Shown: positions 13,986-17,455 of the stretch, in pieces
How the letters are laid out: each line of letters starts with the position of its first letter
Numbering within the stretch: position 1 is the stretch's first letter
NCBI GenBank assembly: GCA_004298405.1
Contig: SCSL01000023.1
Coordinates: 1-17,455, forward strand
DNA: 17,455 nt
Reading direction: 5' to 3'
Source of the DNA: Patescibacteria group bacterium
Lineage (GTDB): Bacteria; Patescibacteriota; Patescibacteriia; UBA9934; GWF2-40-263
Notes under the pieces: model-generated
Databases searched by the model: none
Seen by the model: only the letters and a program-made list of their open reading frames with translations
What the model was told of the DNA's origin: nothing
Position numbers and translations under genes: made by a program

Positions 13986-15332
13986 GTGCGCAGTTTGACT
14001 CTCTTCGGTACAAACATTGACGGCGCCTTCCACGGCCACACCACCGGGGCGCTCGCCCGAAAGTGCGTGGAGATCGCCCCGCGTGCCACCCACATGCTGG
14101 GACCTGACGACGCCGCGCTCCTCTACACGGCCCCTCCCGAGGCCTTCGTGGACTACTACGAGGAGCTCTACGGGTACGAGCCGCGGGTCTACTACCCGGC
14201 CGAGCCCTACACGGACCTCACTCAGCCGCTGGATCTCATCCAGATGGCGCTGCGCGAGCCCGAGCTTCTCGAGCGCCTGGCGCAGGATGGTCAACGCTTC
14301 GGCTGGCACCTGGAGTCCTTCATCGGCTCCCCGGCAGTGTACGAGCTGGCCCGCCGCACCGGTCTCTCGGTTCGCGGCTTCAGCGAGGACGCGATCAAGG
14401 CCGACGCCGTGGCCCGACTCAACGACAAGGCGCTCTTCCAGCACTTCTGTCATGAGAACGGCATTCCCACGCCCCCGTCGACCCACGTCACGGGCTGGCA
14501 GAACCTCATCGCCGAGGCTGAGCGTCAGTTCGGCGAGCGCGGGAGCGTGATGCTCCGCCGCGCGCGCGCGGCTGGCGGACTGGGCAACTGCCTGGTGAAC
14601 CAGACGACGATGCGCGAGGCGGGGACCAGCACGGTGCGCGAGCACCTCCGCCTCAAGCTGCAGCCCCACGAGGAGTGGGAGCACGAGGTGGTCCTGGTCG
14701 AACCCGAGCTCACGATCGTCAGCTCGCCCTCGGTACTCGCCCGTGCAAGCGGACGTGAGATCGAGATCATCGGGGTCATCGATCAGGTCCTCAAGGGGAC
14801 CGAGTACACCGGGGGCAATTTCCCGACGCTCGAGTCGGAAGCCGATGCGGCTCAGCTCATCAACTGGACGATGCTGTACGGGCTCACCCACTTCATCGAA
14901 CAGGGCGGCCAGGGGTGGTTCGACATCGACTTCGGTCGACTGCCGGACGGTACCTTCGTCGCCTTCGAGAGCAACGGTCGCTGCACCGGCAACAACCACG
15001 GCCTGGCGGTCCGGCGTCGCCTCATGCGAGACCACGATCCCAGGACGGTCCACACCTGGAGCAACGACGCTCTGAAGGTCGCCAAGCACACGTCCTTCCA
15101 GGATGTCCTACGCAGCGTGAACGGCGCGCTCTGGTCTCCGAGCCGCGGTGACGGCGTGGTCATCACCATCCCGCCCCAGGGCGGAAGCATGGGCTACATC
15201 GCTCTGGCGACCTCCAACGAGCGTAAGCTCGAGCTGCGCGACGCGATGATCGCCTACGCGGCGAGCACCCACCAGGCGCCGCACCACGCCACTGCCGCCT
15301 CCCCCGAGGTCGCGGCTTCCTCCCCGGCCTAG
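13986..15332 (+). CDS. ATP-grasp ligase with pre-ATP-grasp domain, substrate unknown
   Basis: Predicted carboxylate-amine ligase that forms an acyl phosphate with ATP. Residues 1-145 look like a pre-ATP-grasp domain (LGPDDAALLYTAPPEAFVDYY resembles the family of the pheganomycin ligase PGM1). The ATP-grasp part begins KALFQHFCHENGIPTPPS (from K148), has a loop VMLRRARAAGGLGN (188-201), a DQVLKGTEYTGGNFPT segment, and the metal site DIDF (D313, D315) and FESNGRCTGNNH (E328, N330). A GTG start is supported by AAGGA 5 nt upstream. At 448 residues it is complete; the alanine- and serine-rich tail looks disordered. It sits 106 nt after panD and shares its GC-rich composition (44/60 in bases 14041-14100). 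Beta-alanine as the amine substrate is inference. Confidence 0.8.
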   Translation: MRSLTLFGTNIDGAFHGHTTGALARKCVEIAPRATHMLGPDDAALLYTAPPEAFVDYYEELYGYEPRVYYPAEPYTDLTQPLDLIQMALREPELLERLAQDGQRFGWHLESFIGSPAVYELARRTGLSVRGFSEDAIKADAVARLNDKALFQHFCHENGIPTPPSTHVTGWQNLIAEAERQFGERGSVMLRRARAAGGLGNCLVNQTTMREAGTSTVREHLRLKLQPHEEWEHEVVLVEPELTIVSSPSVLARASGREIEIIGVIDQVLKGTEYTGGNFPTLESEADAAQLINWTMLYGLTHFIEQGGQGWFDIDFGRLPDGTFVAFESNGRCTGNNHGLAVRRRLMRDHDPRTVHTWSNDALKVAKHTSFQDVLRSVNGALWSPSRGDGVVITIPPQGGSMGYIALATSNERKLELRDAMIAYAASTHQAPHHATAASPEVAASSPA

Positions 15333-15347
15333 TGGCAGGCCACACGT

Positions 15348-15371
15348 GAGCAGGAACTTTCCTGCTCTTTT
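15348..15371 (+). terminator. Intrinsic terminator closing the panD cassette
   Basis: GAGCAGGA (15348-15355), loop ACTT, TCCTGCTC (15360-15367), then TTTT and a T-rich tail, 15 nt after the stop of the ligase gene. It also shows that an upstream GTG at 15346 is not the start of the following peptidase. Confidence 0.88.
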
Positions 15372-15396
15372 CATTTCCTGTAGTCTTGATTTCACT

Positions 15397-16488
15397 ATGT
15401 CGACACAAGAAGAACTTCTTCAAACAACCAAAGAACTCATCGCCTTTCAAACAACGGAAGATCAGTCTGGCCAACTTCGAGCATGTGCTAATTACATCGC
15501 CGACTTCTTTTCTGAGACAGGCCTTACCATCGAACGTTTCGAACACGAGGGAATTCCGTCCATCGTTGTGACAAAGGGTACAAAAACTCCCACGGTGTTT
15601 TTGAGCGGACACTTTGACGTTGTGCCTGGCGATCCAGAACAATTTGTTCCGACCGTTCAGGGGGAGAAGTTGTTCGGTCGTGGAGCCATGGATATGAAAA
15701 GTGGAGATGCAGCTATGATGCACCTCATGCGCGACCTCGCTCAGACAAACCATTCCGTTGGTCTCATGCTGACGGGTGACGAAGAGATTGGGGGATTTAA
15801 TGGAACAGCGAAGCTTCTCGAGGCGGGATATCTTTCAAAGGTGGCCATCATTCCAGATGGGGGAGAAGCTGTGCATCTTGTAATGAAAAGTCAGAAAGGG
15901 ATTCTTCGTCTGACGCTTACCGCACACGGAGTGAATGCTCATGGGTCCATGCCGTGGCTGGGAGAGAACGCGATTGATCGACTGATTCAGGTTCTACCTA
16001 TGGTTGAGGATCAGTTTCTTGATCTTGAAAAACATCCGGCGGATCATTGGGTAACAACACTCAATGTTGGTCGCATCCAGGGAGGTCTTGCAACAAATCA
16101 GGTTCCCAATACCGCTACAGCACATTTCGACATTCGTTTTCCGGAGACAGATTCGCCGGATCAGATTGAGACACGTATCCAATCCGTTCTTCCCGAAGGA
16201 ATTGAAGCGGTGTTTAGTGTTCTGGGCCCTCCAGTGGCTGTTGCGGTGGATCATGATCTTGCTCGTCTATTTCTTGATGCGATCCGCAAAGGTGGTCGTG
16301 AGCCGCAATGGGGAGTAGAACATGGAGCTTCTGATGGTCGGTTTTTTGCGGAGTACGGAACTCTGGTCCTTATCAGTCAGCCGGACGGTGGAAATTTGCA
16401 TGCTCCAGGAGAATGGGTTCATATTCCATCAATCAAATTTTATTACGATGTATTGAAAACGTACCTTGATAAAGTGGCTCGTGAATAA
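15397..16488 (+). CDS. M20-family zinc metallopeptidase / deacylase
   Basis: Two-zinc amidohydrolase of the M20 family (ArgE, DapE, CPG2, dipeptidase relatives). Visible are LSGHFDVVP (H72, D74), GRGAMDMKSGDAAMMH, the catalytic DEEIGG, GVEHGASDGRFF and the late NLHAPGEWV histidine, with a dimerisation lid domain between (GVNAHGSMPWLGENAIDRL). The 363 residues fit the family. I start at ATG 15397 (protein begins MSTQEELLQ); the in-frame GTG at 15346 is inside the upstream terminator. No Shine-Dalgarno; TAGTCT (15381-15386) ends 10 nt before the ATG in a CACTATG context, suggesting a leaderless transcript. Substrate cannot be told; succinyl-diaminopimelate, acyl-ornithine or dipeptides are possible. 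Confidence 0.9.
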   Translation: MSTQEELLQTTKELIAFQTTEDQSGQLRACANYIADFFSETGLTIERFEHEGIPSIVVTKGTKTPTVFLSGHFDVVPGDPEQFVPTVQGEKLFGRGAMDMKSGDAAMMHLMRDLAQTNHSVGLMLTGDEEIGGFNGTAKLLEAGYLSKVAIIPDGGEAVHLVMKSQKGILRLTLTAHGVNAHGSMPWLGENAIDRLIQVLPMVEDQFLDLEKHPADHWVTTLNVGRIQGGLATNQVPNTATAHFDIRFPETDSPDQIETRIQSVLPEGIEAVFSVLGPPVAVAVDHDLARLFLDAIRKGGREPQWGVEHGASDGRFFAEYGTLVLISQPDGGNLHAPGEWVHIPSIKFYYDVLKTYLDKVARE

Positions 16489-16506
16489 TTTCTGGCAACT
16501 CCGTCT

Positions 16507-16536
16507 TTGGTCTGAACCTCAAGTTTCTGTTATCAT
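16507..16536 (+). promoter_or_regulatory. Promoter of the gene at 16563
   Basis: TTGGTC (16507-16512), an 18-nt spacer and TATCAT (16531-16536) with an extended -10 TG at 16528-16529. The predicted start near 16543 leaves a leader of about 20 nt. The TGTTATCAT core closely matches TGTTATGAT before leuS. Confidence 0.6.
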
Positions 16537-16562
16537 TTTCACGCTGGTTCTCTAGCTTTTGA

Positions 16563-17455
16563 ATGACTATGCCCAACAATCAGATGTGCCAAGAAGCAAG
16601 GGTTTCCTTAGAACGTATTCGCGTATTAAAACAGGATTTTGATGTTTCTTTTGAGAAAGCCTTAACGTCTGGTGATGAAACGGACAAGCAACGAGCACAA
16701 CACAACAAACAAGCACTAGACCAAGAGATGACCCAGCTACGTATTGAGATGTATGCATGGGAAAAAAAAGCCATTGAAGCTCAAGAACTAACATTGCTGG
16801 AATCTCTCTTAAGTAAAAAAGAAGCAAGCGTTCCATTGAGTAAATACGAACTTTTTGTTTTGTACGAGATCTATACCAGTGACCCTCTATCAAGCGATCT
16901 GCTCGACTGGCGCAATACACGAGATACCCAAGACGATCTCCTCACCATGTTTGATTCCTCTCCACACCAAATAGCTAGCTCTTTGGGAGAAATTACTCCC
17001 CAAACTCAGATCTACATCGGGAACCTCGTCGACGGTTTCTTCCAAACCATTCCAGACACCCTCGAACTCATCTACACCTCATTCCCTGAAACCCGCATTC
17101 GTCGTTACAACATTGAGATTGGTGGCAAAGACGAGCGCGAGCTCAAGAAGCTCCTCGAACGCAACGGGCATCAGATCTATTCGCACGCCAAGTCGATGAT
17201 GGAGCATGATGATTTCAAACGTTCCCTTCGCGAGCCGGATCCGAAGCAGCCGGACTGGAAGAAGTGGAAACTTAAATCCCCAGAAGAAATAACCCTTATT
17301 CGTCTTCGTGTAGAAGACCTTGGATTCCCAAACGGTGCTACGACACAGGAAATCTTCGACCGCGCCATCCTATTAGGTTTGGAACTTTGTCCTCCAGAAG
17401 TTGGTCCTCAGTTTCGTCTGCAATATGTGAATCAGCCAATGAGCGAATACATCCG
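16563..17455 (+). CDS. Hypothetical protein, 3'-truncated by window edge
   Basis: The frame is open from ATG 16563 to the window end (297 codons, no stop). The N-terminal 100 residues are charged and helical, probably coiled coil (KQRAQHNKQALDQEMTQLRIE, then a stretch ending LLSKKEASVPLSKYEL). A middle segment reads QIYIGNLVDGFFQTIPDTLE, then RRYNIEIGGKDERELKKLLE. The last part, LRVEDLGFPNGATTQEIFDRAILLGLELCPPEVGPQFRLQY, looks like a C-terminal module I recall from many hypothetical proteins of Patescibacteria; that recollection is unverified and gives no function. An alternative start is ATG 16569. Own promoter; not obviously linked to the M20 gene. Confidence 0.75.
   Translation, partial: MTMPNNQMCQEARVSLERIRVLKQDFDVSFEKALTSGDETDKQRAQHNKQALDQEMTQLRIEMYAWEKKAIEAQELTLLESLLSKKEASVPLSKYELFVLYEIYTSDPLSSDLLDWRNTRDTQDDLLTMFDSSPHQIASSLGEITPQTQIYIGNLVDGFFQTIPDTLELIYTSFPETRIRRYNIEIGGKDERELKKLLERNGHQIYSHAKSMMEHDDFKRSLREPDPKQPDWKKWKLKSPEEITLIRLRVEDLGFPNGATTQEIFDRAILLGLELCPPEVGPQFRLQYVNQPMSEYI

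Noticed and set aside
13968..15089. Minus-strand open frame of 373 codons opposite the ATP-grasp gene
   Set aside because: It is a low-complexity Arg/Val/Glu/Leu-rich shadow of a GC-rich gene; the plus strand has clear ATP-grasp motifs, a Shine-Dalgarno site and a terminator.
1..17455. CRISPR array, tRNA, rRNA, transposase or phage integrase
   Set aside because: No regularly spaced repeats, tRNA cloverleaf, rRNA-like stretch or recognisable recombinase was seen on either strand by eye.

Overview
The window looks like a stretch of a Candidate Phyla Radiation (Patescibacteria) chromosome. This is an inference from tight gene packing, a ComEC channel and its metallo-hydrolase domain encoded as two proteins, a shortened LeuS, a partial gene at the right edge of a type I associate with Patescibacteria, and host genes with no Shine-Dalgarno sequence. 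UGA is used as stop, so the recoded Gracilibacteria/Absconditabacteria code does not apply.

Layout, left to right. The 3' part of trxB is followed after 8 nt by gdhA. A convergent minus-strand gene of unknown function with a faint nuclease-fold signature (2180-3109) is followed by a composite hairpin repeat. A GC-rich minus-strand pair of small membrane proteins (3401-4231) has its own promoter, Shine-Dalgarno sites and terminator. A compact divergent promoter region separates it from a long plus-strand run: leuS, cca, a Nudix hydrolase, ugd, comEC (membrane part), a ComEC-type metallo-hydrolase, ndk, and a 32-residue membrane-peptide gene with a strong terminator. Next is a second GC-rich cassette, panD plus an ATP-grasp ligase, closed by its own terminator. 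An M20 metallopeptidase and the 5' part of an unknown gene end the window.

The host genes have no visible Shine-Dalgarno sequence. Several have a -10-like element only 8-10 nt before an ATG in a CACTATG or CCTATG context, which suggests leaderless transcripts. The two GC-rich cassettes instead have clear Shine-Dalgarno sites and GTG/TTG starts, so they look acquired.

The strongest candidate for an undescribed system is at 13253-15371. PanD would make beta-alanine from aspartate, and the adjacent ATP-grasp enzyme, which resembles pre-ATP-grasp/PGM1-type peptide ligases, could attach it to an unknown partner. The cassette is preceded by two mutually exclusive hairpins, a long one reaching into the small ORF and a terminator, and its two genes are separated by three perfect hairpins. 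A second notable feature is a 47-bp palindromic repeat inserted twice, in the same reading frame, inside leuS.
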